From the NCBI GenBank assembly GCA_016717145.1, contig JADKGD010000071.1, forward strand, positions 62,001 to 126,000: DNA of 64,000 nucleotides, read 5' to 3'. A model generated the notes under the pieces. It was given only the letters and a program-made list of their open reading frames with translations. It ran no database searches and was not told the origin of the DNA. This stretch comes from Saprospiraceae bacterium. Lineage in GTDB: Bacteria > Bacteroidota > Bacteroidia > Chitinophagales > Saprospiraceae. The stretch's first letter is position 1. Each line of letters opens with the position of its first letter. The translations under genes and the position numbers were made by a program. Below, one piece after another: positions 1 to 8,598 of this stretch.

Positions 1-464
1 TTACCATATTCTTGAAGAGAATCCAACGTTTTTTGCATAGATGCACCAGTGGCCAACATTGGGTCAATAATAATCAAAGTCGAGTCAGTAAGTTCCGGGC
101 AAGTGATATATTCCAGACTTATCTCAAAACTACCATCTTTATGATTTTTTCTATATGCAGCTATAAAGGCATTGTCTGCCTGATCAAAGAAGTCAAGTAA
201 ACCATTATGAAGCGGAATTCCGGCCCTTAAAATAGTACACAAAACTACTTTGGAAGAAGGCAAATTCATTTTCGCTATGCCTAAGGGTGTTTCCACTTCC
301 TTAACCTCATATTCAAGAAATTTACTTATTTCATAAGCAAAAATATGCCCAATCCGTTCCATATTTTTTCTGAATACTAACCTATTGTTTTGCACATTAA
401 CGTCTCGCAGCTGAGATAAAAACGTATTCGCTATGGACTGCTTTGTTGAAAGATTATGGATCAT
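1..464 (-). CDS. upp: uracil phosphoribosyltransferase (C-terminus cut by window edge)
   Basis: Pyrimidine salvage enzyme that makes UMP from uracil and PRPP in the cytoplasm. The frame is open from the ATG at 464 to the window edge and gives 154 residues of a family of about 210. The PRPP-binding loop (DPMLATGAS, residues 134-142) is intact, and the segment reading CTILRAGIPLHNGL is typical of the family. The C-terminal uracil-binding part lies outside the window. No neighbour overlaps it, and the next gene on the same strand lies 129 bases upstream. Confidence 0.93.
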   Translation of the reverse strand, partial: MIHNLSTKQSIANTFLSQLRDVNVQNNRLVFRKNMERIGHIFAYEISKFLEYEVKEVETPLGIAKMNLPSSKVVLCTILRAGIPLHNGLLDFFDQADNAFIAAYRKNHKDGSFEISLEYITCPELTDSTLIIIDPMLATGASMQKTLDSLQEYG

Positions 465-593
465 GATTACGGCTGAAAATCTTAGGTTATTATTTATTTT
501 AACAAAGATGAATAATTCTTGCTCAAAAACATAAAATATTCTTTGAGCACTTGATTTATTATTACGTATTGAATAAAAAAATTAATAGAATAT

Positions 594-1064
594 TCATTTC
601 TTGTTACGTAAAAAATACTTCGGGTTTACAATAAGAAGTCCGAATGATTCACCGTCTTCTTTAAAAGTTTTGGCGTGGTGCGCCCCATGTGCCCTTAGAA
701 TGGCCCGACTGTACTTACTGTCAAGTTGCCTGAACCACTTAAATCTCTGATGGATGTATACATCGTGGATCAGAAAGTAAATTAATCCATATATAGAAAT
801 GCCTATTCCAACAAAAAGTATCCATCTACTTTCTTCAAACAACGAACCGAAAATATAACAAAGCATACTTGGAATAGCAAAAACTAAAAAAAATAAGTCA
901 TTCTTTTCAAAAAAACCCTTTTTTTCGTAATGCGGCTTGTGGTGATCTTCATGCCAAACCCACAGCCATTTATGCATAAGATATTTATGTGCCAACCATG
1001 CCACAAATTCCATTCCTAAAACTGTAATTAACGTTATTGCAGTATATAACAAAACCATAAACAA
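594..1064 (-). CDS. crtZ: beta-carotene hydroxylase-like, fatty acid hydroxylase superfamily
   Basis: Membrane di-iron hydroxylase of 156 residues, expected to hydroxylate carotenoid rings as in zeaxanthin formation. Histidine clusters are visible in order: HKYLMH (26-31), HEDHH (38-42), HDVYIH (100-105) and HGAHH (126-130). These are the expected iron ligands. Hydrophobic stretches at about 1-24, 57-75 and 81-100 are membrane segments. Length fits CrtZ. No other carotenoid gene is adjacent, so the substrate is inferred from family similarity. Pigmented Bacteroidota commonly carry this enzyme. Confidence 0.85.
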   Translation of the reverse strand: MFMVLLYTAITLITVLGMEFVAWLAHKYLMHKWLWVWHEDHHKPHYEKKGFFEKNDLFFLVFAIPSMLCYIFGSLFEESRWILFVGIGISIYGLIYFLIHDVYIHQRFKWFRQLDSKYSRAILRAHGAHHAKTFKEDGESFGLLIVNPKYFLRNKK

Positions 1065-1159
1065 CCTATTTTACATTTTCAAACAATTAAAACATGAAAT
1101 TGATTAAAAAAACACTAATTCGATTTAATAAAATGATCCGAGTTTATAAAGATTACGAT

Positions 1160-1858
1160 TCAATGACACATTATAGGGGCTTTTAGGGCTTCAAAAAAAT
1201 TAAGCTCCAGAGGCATTTTAGACAAAACACCTCTGTATATTAAATATATACCCATAAATAAAGTAATGATTGGATATAATTTTCTGAACACTGGCTTAAA
1301 TGATTGACCAATTGATTGATAACCCAATGTCATACCTAACATTGCCGGAAAGGTTCCCAATCCAAAAAAGAACATAAATCCCATGCTGCCCCAGAGATTA
1401 CTTAATGATAAAGCACCTGCTACTGCCAGATAAACCAAGCCGCATGGAAGAAACCCATTGATGATTCCAAGATTTATTGGTGATATGTTATCACTCCTTT
1501 GGGTAAGCAGGTTTAAGGAACGACTCACTTTTGAATAAAGTAGGTGTAATAAAGGTTGTTTGGAAATAAGTTGGTCCGGGTTGATAGAAAATAGAAAAAA
1601 AAGAATCATTATTAAGCCTAAACTTATTGAAATAACTTTTTGTATCCCAACCAATGAAATAGCGCTACCCATTAAACCAAAACCAGCTCCGATGGTGATA
1701 TAGCTTATTGTCCGCCCTAAATTATATGTTGTGGATGACAAAACCGATCTCAAACCTACTTCATGCTTACGGGACAACATTCCAATAGCAAGAGGACCAC
1801 ACATCCCAATGCAATGTAAACTTCCGAAGAACCCAAGCGTAAAAGCAATAATATACAT
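1160..1858 (-). CDS. SafE/TauE-type (DsbD_2 family) membrane protein of the cbb3 operon
   Basis: Polytopic inner-membrane protein of 232 residues with about six hydrophobic helices. The signatures GSLHCIGMCGPLA near the N-terminus and FLPCGLVYLA in the middle place it in the family annotated as sulfite exporter TauE/SafE or cytochrome biogenesis-like. It is the last gene of the cco operon, eight bases after the ccoH stop. In many Bacteroidota and Proteobacteria this position is held by a protein thought to help copper delivery or oxidase maturation. The transported substrate cannot be read from sequence. Confidence 0.8.
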   Translation of the reverse strand: MYIIAFTLGFFGSLHCIGMCGPLAIGMLSRKHEVGLRSVLSSTTYNLGRTISYITIGAGFGLMGSAISLVGIQKVISISLGLIMILFFLFSINPDQLISKQPLLHLLYSKVSRSLNLLTQRSDNISPINLGIINGFLPCGLVYLAVAGALSLSNLWGSMGFMFFFGLGTFPAMLGMTLGYQSIGQSFKPVFRKLYPIITLFMGIYLIYRGVLSKMPLELNFFEALKAPIMCH

Positions 1859-1866
1859 ACCAAATT

Positions 1867-2310
1867 TTATAAAATAATTTCTTCTTCCTGATAGTATTTT
1901 TTATCTGATTGTTGCCAGTCAATTTTTATTTTCCATCTTCCCAGTGAAATTTTATCCAAAGAAATATTATATTTAGATCTTTTGCCGATATTAAAATCAT
2001 ATTTAACATCAGATTTTTGGTATGCCGGGTTATATAAGATAACACTGCCCGAAATACTTGCCGTCGAGTCACCAGGAAAAGAAAGCACTAACATTTTCCC
2101 GGCCTTATTATATTCGATAATAACTTTTTCAGGAAGTTCTGAAGTGTTTTTTATTTTGTCGAATTGTTGCTGGTATTTAAGGTCTTCTTCGTAATAATTA
2201 TCCATAACAAGGCTATTATCCTGCTGCTTTGCCTGATACAAAACGAATCCTAATGCGGCTACAAAAATAATAAAAAATATAGTTAATCCCGTTCCCCAAT
2301 TGAATTGCAT
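1867..2310 (-). CDS. ccoH: FixH/CcoH family cbb3 oxidase assembly protein
   Basis: Protein of 147 residues with one N-terminal membrane helix (about residues 5-27), followed by YQAKQQDNSLVMDNYYEEDLKYQQQFDK and then a periplasmic beta-rich domain. The helix followed by a YYEEDLKYQ-like stretch is the hallmark of FixH/CcoH. It is required for maturation or stability of cbb3 oxidase in other bacteria. It starts only five bases after the ccoG stop and precedes the SafE-type gene, so it is translated as part of the same operon. Confidence 0.85.
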   Translation of the reverse strand: MQFNWGTGLTIFFIIFVAALGFVLYQAKQQDNSLVMDNYYEEDLKYQQQFDKIKNTSELPEKVIIEYNKAGKMLVLSFPGDSTASISGSVILYNPAYQKSDVKYDFNIGKRSKYNISLDKISLGRWKIKIDWQQSDKKYYQEEEIIL

Positions 2311-2315
2311 AATAA

Positions 2316-3845
2316 TTACTTTATTGGCCCAAAAAATGTGGTTTTTACCTTGTTAATTAACTTATTCTTTGAATACACACCAATGATAATGTTATTTTTT
2401 CCACTTTCAAGACTATTCCCTGGAATATTTATAAATAAAGCACCTTCAGATTTATCATTACCTGCGACCGTTGGTATTTTTTCACCAATCAACTGAAGAC
2501 TACCTTTTCTGCCGATTAATTTAAATTCTATAGTATATTCTTCAGTTGTATTATTTAATAATTGATAATTGTATAGATTACTTATACTACCATCAGGTTG
2601 TTCCTGAAACAGCATGCCTGGCGTTCTGAGAAACAAAACATCCAAGTCTGATCTCAAACTTATTAGAAAAACCTCTATTGCAACAAGTAAAATCAGTACA
2701 AAAGAATAAGCAATAGTTCTGGTGTTTACTAATTTGTGTTCACCTTTTTCGATTCCATCGACACTGTCCATTCTAATCAATCCTTTTGGTCTATTTATTT
2801 TTACCATGACCTCATCACATGCATCCATACAAGCTGTGCAATTTACACACTCAAGTTGGGTTCCATTTCGTATATCGATGCCAGTTGGGCATACGTGAAT
2901 ACAAAGTTTACAATCAATACAATCTCCAAGTTTATTTTGGAATTGTGCAAAATGATTATCTTTTTCTACATCAAGATCCTCTTCATCATGGCATCCTCCC
3001 AATCCTGATTTACACCCTGAACAAGCATTTTTACATGGTTCTTTTTCAATTGGGATATTGTCTCTGTTCTTATGTAATTTGCCCCTTGGCTCACCGCGAA
3101 TAAAATCATATGCCACTACCAATGACCTATTATCGAGCATAACGCCCTGCAAACGTCCATAGGGGCAAATAGTAGTACACACCTGTTCTCTTAACTTCGC
3201 AAAAACAGTATAGAAAACAAATGAAAATATTATCATTACAATAAACCCAGTTAAGTGCACACTTATTGGCTCACGGATTATTTTTAACACTTCGTCAAAA
3301 CCAATAATATAAGCAAGGAAAGTATTGGCAATTATAACGGCAATGCCAAAAAATAAAAACTGTTTTGTTGTTTTTTTTATTATTTTATCAGAGGTCCACG
3401 AAGAGGCATCCAATCTTTTTTGAGCATTGTAATCACCTTCAATCCAATACTCAATTTTTCTGTAAACCATTTCCATAAATATAGTCTGAGGACAAATCCA
3501 TCCACAAAACAATCTTCCGAAAATTACAGTAAATAAAATAATGAAGACTAAAAATATCAACATTCCAATAGCGAAAAGGTAGAAATCCTGCGGACCAAAA
3601 TGTATACCAAAAAGTATAAATTGCCTTTCTAAGATGTTAAAAAGCACAAATGGTTCACCATTAGCCTTAATCAAGGGCAAACCAAATAAAATAATAAGAT
3701 AAAACCAGGTAATATAAGTACGATAATTATAATAACGACCTGATGGTTTTTTAGGATAAATCCATATTCTTTTGCCTTCTTTATCTACCGTTGCAATCTT
3801 ATCTCTGAATTGCTCTTCTTTTTGAATGTCGTTTGCTTCCGTCAT
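2316..3845 (-). CDS. ccoG: cytochrome c oxidase accessory protein CcoG (FixG/RdxA family)
   Basis: Membrane-bound iron-sulfur protein of 509 residues, involved in copper handling for cbb3 oxidase assembly. Hydrophobic segments near 42-60, 85-110, 165-182 and 198-215 surround the Cys motifs CGWICP (114-119) and CTTICPYG (223-230). A soluble ferredoxin domain follows with CIDCKLCIHVCP (309-320) and CVNCTACMDAC (333-343), enough for two 4Fe-4S clusters. An extra Cys-rich stretch, CKNACSGCKSGLGGC, sits at 271-285. One more helix (about 378-396) and an Ig-like periplasmic tail end the protein. Confidence 0.93.
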   Translation of the reverse strand: MTEANDIQKEEQFRDKIATVDKEGKRIWIYPKKPSGRYYNYRTYITWFYLIILFGLPLIKANGEPFVLFNILERQFILFGIHFGPQDFYLFAIGMLIFLVFIILFTVIFGRLFCGWICPQTIFMEMVYRKIEYWIEGDYNAQKRLDASSWTSDKIIKKTTKQFLFFGIAVIIANTFLAYIIGFDEVLKIIREPISVHLTGFIVMIIFSFVFYTVFAKLREQVCTTICPYGRLQGVMLDNRSLVVAYDFIRGEPRGKLHKNRDNIPIEKEPCKNACSGCKSGLGGCHDEEDLDVEKDNHFAQFQNKLGDCIDCKLCIHVCPTGIDIRNGTQLECVNCTACMDACDEVMVKINRPKGLIRMDSVDGIEKGEHKLVNTRTIAYSFVLILLVAIEVFLISLRSDLDVLFLRTPGMLFQEQPDGSISNLYNYQLLNNTTEEYTIEFKLIGRKGSLQLIGEKIPTVAGNDKSEGALFINIPGNSLESGKNNIIIGVYSKNKLINKVKTTFFGPIK

Positions 3846-3966
3846 AATATTTATACCTCTATAAAGAAGAAATTAAGTTAACTCAAATTACCTGACTATT
3901 GCATTATTTTAAAATAATTATCGTTTGAACGCCAGGAACCCAAAATCCAACTTCCCTTTATCAAAA

Positions 3967-4953
3967 TTACTTAATACTTGACGCCTTTAGAGGTAATGTA
4001 TCAGAAGACATATTATTTTTATCTATTATCGTACTGTCTTTAGTAGTTGTTGATGCTTCTTCTTGATACAAAGTTCCTTGGGCTTCTTTTTGATTTGGCG
4101 GATTAGTGCCTTGAAAAGTTAATATGTAACTGGCAACTTTTTGCATAGCTGCAGGTCGGAGTTGCGATTTCCAGGATATCATTCCTTTTTCAGGAACACC
4201 ATATTTGATGGTAGAAAAAAGGTTATTTATACTACCCCCATGAATCCAGAATTTATCTGTAAAATTTGGACCCACCAGCCCCTCGCCGTTAGCTCCATGA
4301 CAAACCACACAATTGGCAATATATATTTCTTTTCCCTCTGCTAAGCCTTTTTCATCCACTATTAAAGTGACGGATTTTTCATCCACAGCATCAGCTTGGG
4401 TTGCCAAATATTTTATTTTGTCGGCCTCACCAATTTCTATGGCAGCAATATACTCCTGCGCTTGATTCATACTTTTGTCAGAAACATGATAGTAATATAA
4501 ATACCCGGCTCCCCAAATAATTGTACCATAAAATAGCCAAACCCACCAAGGAGGTAACGAATTGTCCAGTTCTCGAATTCCATCATATTCATGACCTAAA
4601 TCAATATCTTGTTCTTTGTCCATTGGGACAAGGTTCCATGACTTTTGAGATATTTTATCCCAAAGAGTTCCTGTGGCTGACAGATTGGCTTTCTGAAGAA
4701 CTTCCGGTCCATATTGATCCAATAATTTCATCCTTTGAATTTCTATGAGCGCCCATATCAGATTTAAACCTGCCAATATCACACCGATCAGTACCAATAT
4801 GGCAATAATAAGCAGTATATTATCATATGCTTGATTAAGCATATCATGCTGCTTTTTGACTTCAATAGATAAGTTTGTATCCTGAGAAAACAGATTTACG
4901 GCTCCAAATAGCGCCGATACATATAGAATTATGGTTAAGAAAAGCTTCTTCAT
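3967..4953 (-). CDS. ccoP: cbb3-type cytochrome c oxidase subunit III, mono-heme form
   Basis: Diheme subunit homologue of 328 residues that carries electrons to the catalytic subunit. A signal-like segment and helices at about 45-70 and 135-155 precede a periplasmic cytochrome c domain. Only one heme c site is present, CVVCH (215-219), with a likely axial Met in PEKGMISW near 258. Classical CcoP has two CXXCH motifs. The N-terminal part carries the FixP_N-type segment DNSLPPWWVWLFYGTI. It lies between ccoQ and ccoG. The last 40 residues are Ser/Thr/Gln-rich and low complexity. Confidence 0.92.
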   Translation of the reverse strand: MKKLFLTIILYVSALFGAVNLFSQDTNLSIEVKKQHDMLNQAYDNILLIIAILVLIGVILAGLNLIWALIEIQRMKLLDQYGPEVLQKANLSATGTLWDKISQKSWNLVPMDKEQDIDLGHEYDGIRELDNSLPPWWVWLFYGTIIWGAGYLYYYHVSDKSMNQAQEYIAAIEIGEADKIKYLATQADAVDEKSVTLIVDEKGLAEGKEIYIANCVVCHGANGEGLVGPNFTDKFWIHGGSINNLFSTIKYGVPEKGMISWKSQLRPAAMQKVASYILTFQGTNPPNQKEAQGTLYQEEASTTTKDSTIIDKNNMSSDTLPLKASSIK

Positions 4954-5010
4954 TTCTTACATTTTGAATTATTAAGAGATCAAATCTTGTTAAAATAATA
5001 ATGCACAAAC

Positions 5011-5169
5011 TTAGTCTTCCAGTGGCAAATTCTCCATTCGCTTTATGACCGGATTGTTTTTTCTACATACCATCAATACACTCAATGAAAAAATTGTAAA
5101 AAAAGTGAGTAAGGCGAATATGGCCATCCAATTGATTCCATTTGCCTGCTCCAATATATATTTTGCCAT
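5011..5169 (-). CDS. ccoQ: small CcoQ-like cbb3 oxidase subunit
   Basis: A 52-residue protein with one membrane helix (about residues 14-35), followed by a charged tail, RKNNPVIKRMENLPLED. It starts at ATG 5169 and lies 27 bases after the ccoNO stop and 57 bases before ccoP. Size, single helix and position match CcoQ/FixQ, a small subunit that stabilises the CcoP interaction. Sequence similarity in such short proteins is weak, so the call rests mainly on context. Confidence 0.72.
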   Translation of the reverse strand: MAKYILEQANGINWMAIFALLTFFTIFSLSVLMVCRKNNPVIKRMENLPLED

Positions 5170-5196
5170 TTTGATATTATTTTGTTTTAATTGATT

Positions 5197-7338
5197 TTAT
5201 TTCGAAGGCATATTTACGCCTGTTTTCACTTTAATGTCTGTTCCCAATCTTTGTAAGTATGCTATTAATGCAACAATCTCTTTTTGTGCCAGATTCTCTT
5301 GATTTATTTTATCTTTAGCAAGGTTGTCTGCAATTTTTTTGGCCTGCAATTTTAGATTATCAACAGCTATATCTGCAAATCCATCCGGATAGGGTGTACC
5401 AAGCGATTGGAGTACTTTAATCTTTGCACTAGTGTAATCGGTGTTAAGATCGTCTTTAAGCAACCATGGATAAGGAGGCATTATAGATCCAGGGGCCATG
5501 GATGTTGGCTCATTCATATGATTATAATGCCAACTGTCCGGATATTTTGCACCTATCCGGTGAAGGTCAGGTCCAGTACGTTTACTACCCCATAGGAATG
5601 GTCTGTCATAAATAAATTCTCCTGATTTGGAATATTCACCATATCTTTCAGTTTCCGACCTGAAAGGTCGAATCATTTGAGAATGGCATCCTACACATCC
5701 CTCTCTTATATATAAATCGCGACCTTCCAGTTCTAGGGGTGTGTATGGCAAGACGGAAGTTATTTTAGGAACATTTTTATCAATCATCATCATTGGCATT
5801 ATTTCAACCAAGCCACCTATTAATACCAATACTGCACTTAATAGTAACATTTGAATTGGTCTCCTTTCAATCCACTTATGCCAATATTCATTATTATGTG
5901 CTTCATAAATGATTCTTGCAGGAGCTTGAGCTTCCTGATTGGCAATCAAACTACCGCTCTTTACTGTCTTAACAAGATTATATATCATTACTATTACGCC
6001 GGAAAAGTATATGGTACCTCCTATTGCCCTTATCATATACATTGGTAGTATCCTGGTTACTGTCTCCAGGAAATTACCATATTGAAGAAATCCATCAGGG
6101 GTAAATTGTTTCCACATTAAACTTTGGGTCCATCCCGCCCAATACAAAGGAATAGCATAAAACAATATACCCAAAGTTCCTATCCAGAAATGTGTATTTG
6201 CTAATTTTATTGAATATAACTTAGTTCCGAAAATTCTAGGTATCAACCAATACAGCATACCAAATGTAAGCATACCATTCCACCCCAAAGCACCAATATG
6301 AACGTGTGCAACTGTCCAGTCTGTATAGTGTGTAATAGCATTCAATGATTTTATAGATAACAATGGACCCTCAAGTGTTGCCATTCCATATGCTGTCACT
6401 GCGACAACAAAAAACTTAAGTACAGGGTCAGTTCTTACCTTATCCCAAGCCCCTCTCAACGTCAATAATCCATTTAGCATGCCTCCCCATGAAGGAGCTA
6501 TAAGCATAATGGAAAACACGGTTCCAAGTGATTGTGCCCAATCCGGAAAAGAGGTGTATAATAAATGGTGCGGACCTGCCCATATGTAAATAAATATAAG
6601 CGCCCAAAAGTGAATAATAGACAATTTGTAAGAATACACCGGTCTGTTAGCTGCTTTTGGCATAAAATAATACATCAAACCCAAGTATGGGGTTGTCAGA
6701 AAGAATGCGACTGCATTGTGTCCATACCACCATTGAATGAGGGCGTCCTGGACACCCGCAAAAACATACATACCTTTGAAAGCACTTATAGGAATTTGTA
6801 TATTGTTGAATATATGTAAAACTGTCACGGTTATCCAGGTAGCTATATAAAACCAAATAGCAACATAAAGATGATGCTCTCTTCTCTTAATAATAGTTCC
6901 AAACATATTGATACCAAAAACAACCCAAACAAGAGCTATGGCAATGTCAATCGGCCAAATTAATTCAGCATATTCGTGGCTGCTGGTAAGACCCAAAGGT
7001 AAGGTGACCGCTGCCGAAAGAATGATCAATTGCCATCCCCAAAAATGAACATTTGACAATACATCACTGAACATTCTTGCTTTCAGTAACCTCTGGAGAG
7101 AATAATAAACACCTGTAAAAATCCCGTTCCCTACAAAAGCAAATATTACAGCATTGGTATGTAATGGCCTCAATCGTCCATAAGTTGTCTGTGCTACACC
7201 AAAATTCAGAGCTGGAAAAACCAATTGAAGTGCTATCAGTATTCCTACAAGCATACCAATCACACCAAAAATTATAGTGGCATAGGCGAAGTTCCGGACG
7301 ATTTTGTTGTCGTAGCTAAATGTTTCTAAATTGGCCAT
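5197..7338 (-). CDS. ccoNO: cbb3-type cytochrome c oxidase, fused subunits I and II (CcoN-CcoO)
   Basis: Catalytic core of a high-affinity terminal oxidase, 713 residues. The CcoN part (about 1-480, twelve helices) shows a heme b ligand His60, CuB ligands His207 and His257-258, the helix VII Tyr251 that cross-links to His in cbb3 enzymes, and heme ligands His345 and His347 in TVAHVHIG. After a linker and one helix (about 495-515), the CcoO part carries a single heme c site CVGCH (548-552) and a probable axial Met in the SIMPPYPWL region near 620. The N-O fusion is common in Bacteroidota. Confidence 0.96.
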   Translation of the reverse strand: MANLETFSYDNKIVRNFAYATIIFGVIGMLVGILIALQLVFPALNFGVAQTTYGRLRPLHTNAVIFAFVGNGIFTGVYYSLQRLLKARMFSDVLSNVHFWGWQLIILSAAVTLPLGLTSSHEYAELIWPIDIAIALVWVVFGINMFGTIIKRREHHLYVAIWFYIATWITVTVLHIFNNIQIPISAFKGMYVFAGVQDALIQWWYGHNAVAFFLTTPYLGLMYYFMPKAANRPVYSYKLSIIHFWALIFIYIWAGPHHLLYTSFPDWAQSLGTVFSIMLIAPSWGGMLNGLLTLRGAWDKVRTDPVLKFFVVAVTAYGMATLEGPLLSIKSLNAITHYTDWTVAHVHIGALGWNGMLTFGMLYWLIPRIFGTKLYSIKLANTHFWIGTLGILFYAIPLYWAGWTQSLMWKQFTPDGFLQYGNFLETVTRILPMYMIRAIGGTIYFSGVIVMIYNLVKTVKSGSLIANQEAQAPARIIYEAHNNEYWHKWIERRPIQMLLLSAVLVLIGGLVEIMPMMMIDKNVPKITSVLPYTPLELEGRDLYIREGCVGCHSQMIRPFRSETERYGEYSKSGEFIYDRPFLWGSKRTGPDLHRIGAKYPDSWHYNHMNEPTSMAPGSIMPPYPWLLKDDLNTDYTSAKIKVLQSLGTPYPDGFADIAVDNLKLQAKKIADNLAKDKINQENLAQKEIVALIAYLQRLGTDIKVKTGVNMPSK

Positions 7339-7356
7339 AAGTTATATGTTAAAATA

Positions 7357-7527
7357 TTATGAATTGGTTTTGTCTTTAATTTCGATCATGTCATCATCAA
7401 GCAATATTCTTACACTTGGTGTGTATTCATCATCATATTGTCCGTCATTAACTGCCCAAAAAAAAGCAATCAAAAATCCAAGTGCTACACAAAGACTAAT
7501 GATGATAAGAAAAAGTATAATCTTCAT
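7357..7527 (-). CDS. ccoS: cbb3-type oxidase assembly protein CcoS
   Basis: A 56-residue protein beginning at ATG 7527. It has one N-terminal membrane helix (about 3-25, ending in FFWAVNDGQYDD), followed by an acidic tail. The pattern helix-FxWAvxxGQfDD is the CcoS signature. CcoS is needed for cofactor insertion into the oxidase. It is the first gene of the operon, with its stop 18 bases before the ccoNO start. The copper P-type ATPase CcoI that usually precedes it is absent here. Confidence 0.88.
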   Translation of the reverse strand: MKIILFLIIISLCVALGFLIAFFWAVNDGQYDDEYTPSVRILLDDDMIEIKDKTNS

Positions 7528-7576
7528 TTAGATTTAGAAATTTGACGCAATGTAGAATGATAATTATCTCAAATTG

Positions 7577-7590
7577 ATGACTTATATCAT
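7577..7590. promoter_or_regulatory. imperfect palindrome in the ccoS / hydrolase divergent region
   Basis: ATGACTTATATCAT is an interrupted inverted repeat (ATGA, six bases, TCAT) preceded by TT, giving TTGATGA at the left edge. It lies 50 bases upstream of ccoS in a 259-base divergent intergenic region. The TTGAT half resembles an FNR-type half site, which would suit an oxygen-regulated oxidase, but the right half and spacing do not match the classical TTGAT-N4-ATCAA. Function is conjecture. Confidence 0.25.
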
Positions 7591-7760
7591 ATGACTAAAT
7601 GATTTGGAAAAGTTCATTTTTAATTTTAAACACGCCTTAAACTCAAAATACGTATAAATATTTGTCGTCAAAAATTAGATATCAAATATAAAGATGATAA
7701 CTATAAATTTTTGATGTAGCTTTTGTCGCTGTTCAAAATTCGCTTTCTGTAAAAGAAATG

Positions 7761-7768
7761 TAACTTTG
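7761..7768 (+). promoter_or_regulatory. candidate -7 element for the hydrolase gene
   Basis: TAACTTTG matches the Bacteroidota -7 consensus TAnnTTTG exactly. It sits 18 bases before the ATG at 7787 and overlaps an in-frame TTG at 7766, which argues for the ATG as the real start. No clear -33 TTG is seen at the usual spacing, so support is partial. Confidence 0.35.
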
Positions 7769-7786
7769 GCTTCACAAATAATTAGA

Positions 7787-8560
7787 ATGTATCCGAAATT
7801 GAACTATAGAATTGTTGGTCAGGGAAAGCCGGTTATTATTCTTCATGGTTTATTTGGCATGTTGGATAATTGGCTGAATATGGCCAAAAAACTTGAATCA
7901 GAAGGGTTTATGATATTCCTTATAGATCAAAGGGACCATGGGCGTTCGGAGCATACAGAAGCATTCAATTACACCCGTCTTGCCAACGATTTATTACATT
8001 TTATGGAACAAAACTGGATACATGAAACAATATTAATTGGTCACAGCATGGGTGGAAAGGCAGGACTTAAATTTGTTGCTGAATATGGAGATCTGGTTTC
8101 TAAATTTGTAGTGATAGATATTGGAATTAAAAAGTATGATGGAGGTCATAGCGAGATATTTGATGCTCTATTTGACATAGATTTTAATAAAGTTGTATCG
8201 AGAGAAGAAGTAGAACAAACATTAATGAATAAACTAAATCATTTGGGTACTTGCCAGTTTCTTATGAAAAACCTAAGCCGAAAAAAAGATGGTGGTTTTG
8301 AGTGGAAAATGAATTTGCCTTTATTATATAAGGAGTACCATCATATTTTGGAAAGTATACCATTTGAATACCAATGTAAAACTGAAACATTGTTTATAAA
8401 AGGAGAAAAGTCAAATTATATTGAGGAAACAGACTTGCCCATTATTAAAAGTGCATTACCAAATTCAAGATTTGTTACTATTGACAACGCCGGACACTGG
8501 GTTCACGTAGACCAGCCGAATGAACTTTTTAAAGAAATAATTGCTTTTATTAAAGGTTAG
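7787..8560 (+). CDS. alpha/beta hydrolase (YbfF-like esterase family)
   Basis: Cytoplasmic hydrolase of 257 residues. The oxyanion region HGLFGMLDNW, the DQRDHGRS turn and the nucleophile elbow GHSMGG (Ser87) are all present, and the catalytic His lies in AGHWVH near the C-terminus. These match the YbfF group of esterases, which act on short acyl esters; the natural substrate is unknown. The ATG at 7787 is preferred over an in-frame TTG at 7766 because homologues begin close to the LNYRIVGQG strand and a -7-like box overlaps the TTG. The S41 protease gene follows after 38 bases. Confidence 0.87.
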   Translation: MYPKLNYRIVGQGKPVIILHGLFGMLDNWLNMAKKLESEGFMIFLIDQRDHGRSEHTEAFNYTRLANDLLHFMEQNWIHETILIGHSMGGKAGLKFVAEYGDLVSKFVVIDIGIKKYDGGHSEIFDALFDIDFNKVVSREEVEQTLMNKLNHLGTCQFLMKNLSRKKDGGFEWKMNLPLLYKEYHHILESIPFEYQCKTETLFIKGEKSNYIEETDLPIIKSALPNSRFVTIDNAGHWVHVDQPNELFKEIIAFIKG

Positions 8561-8598
8561 GTTAAATTTATCTTCGATATTATCTTCAATGTAATAAA

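Noticed and set aside
522..552. Hairpin TGCTCAAA / TTTGAGCA between upp and the CrtZ-like gene
   Set aside because: It has no T-run after the stem on either strand, so it is not called a terminator.
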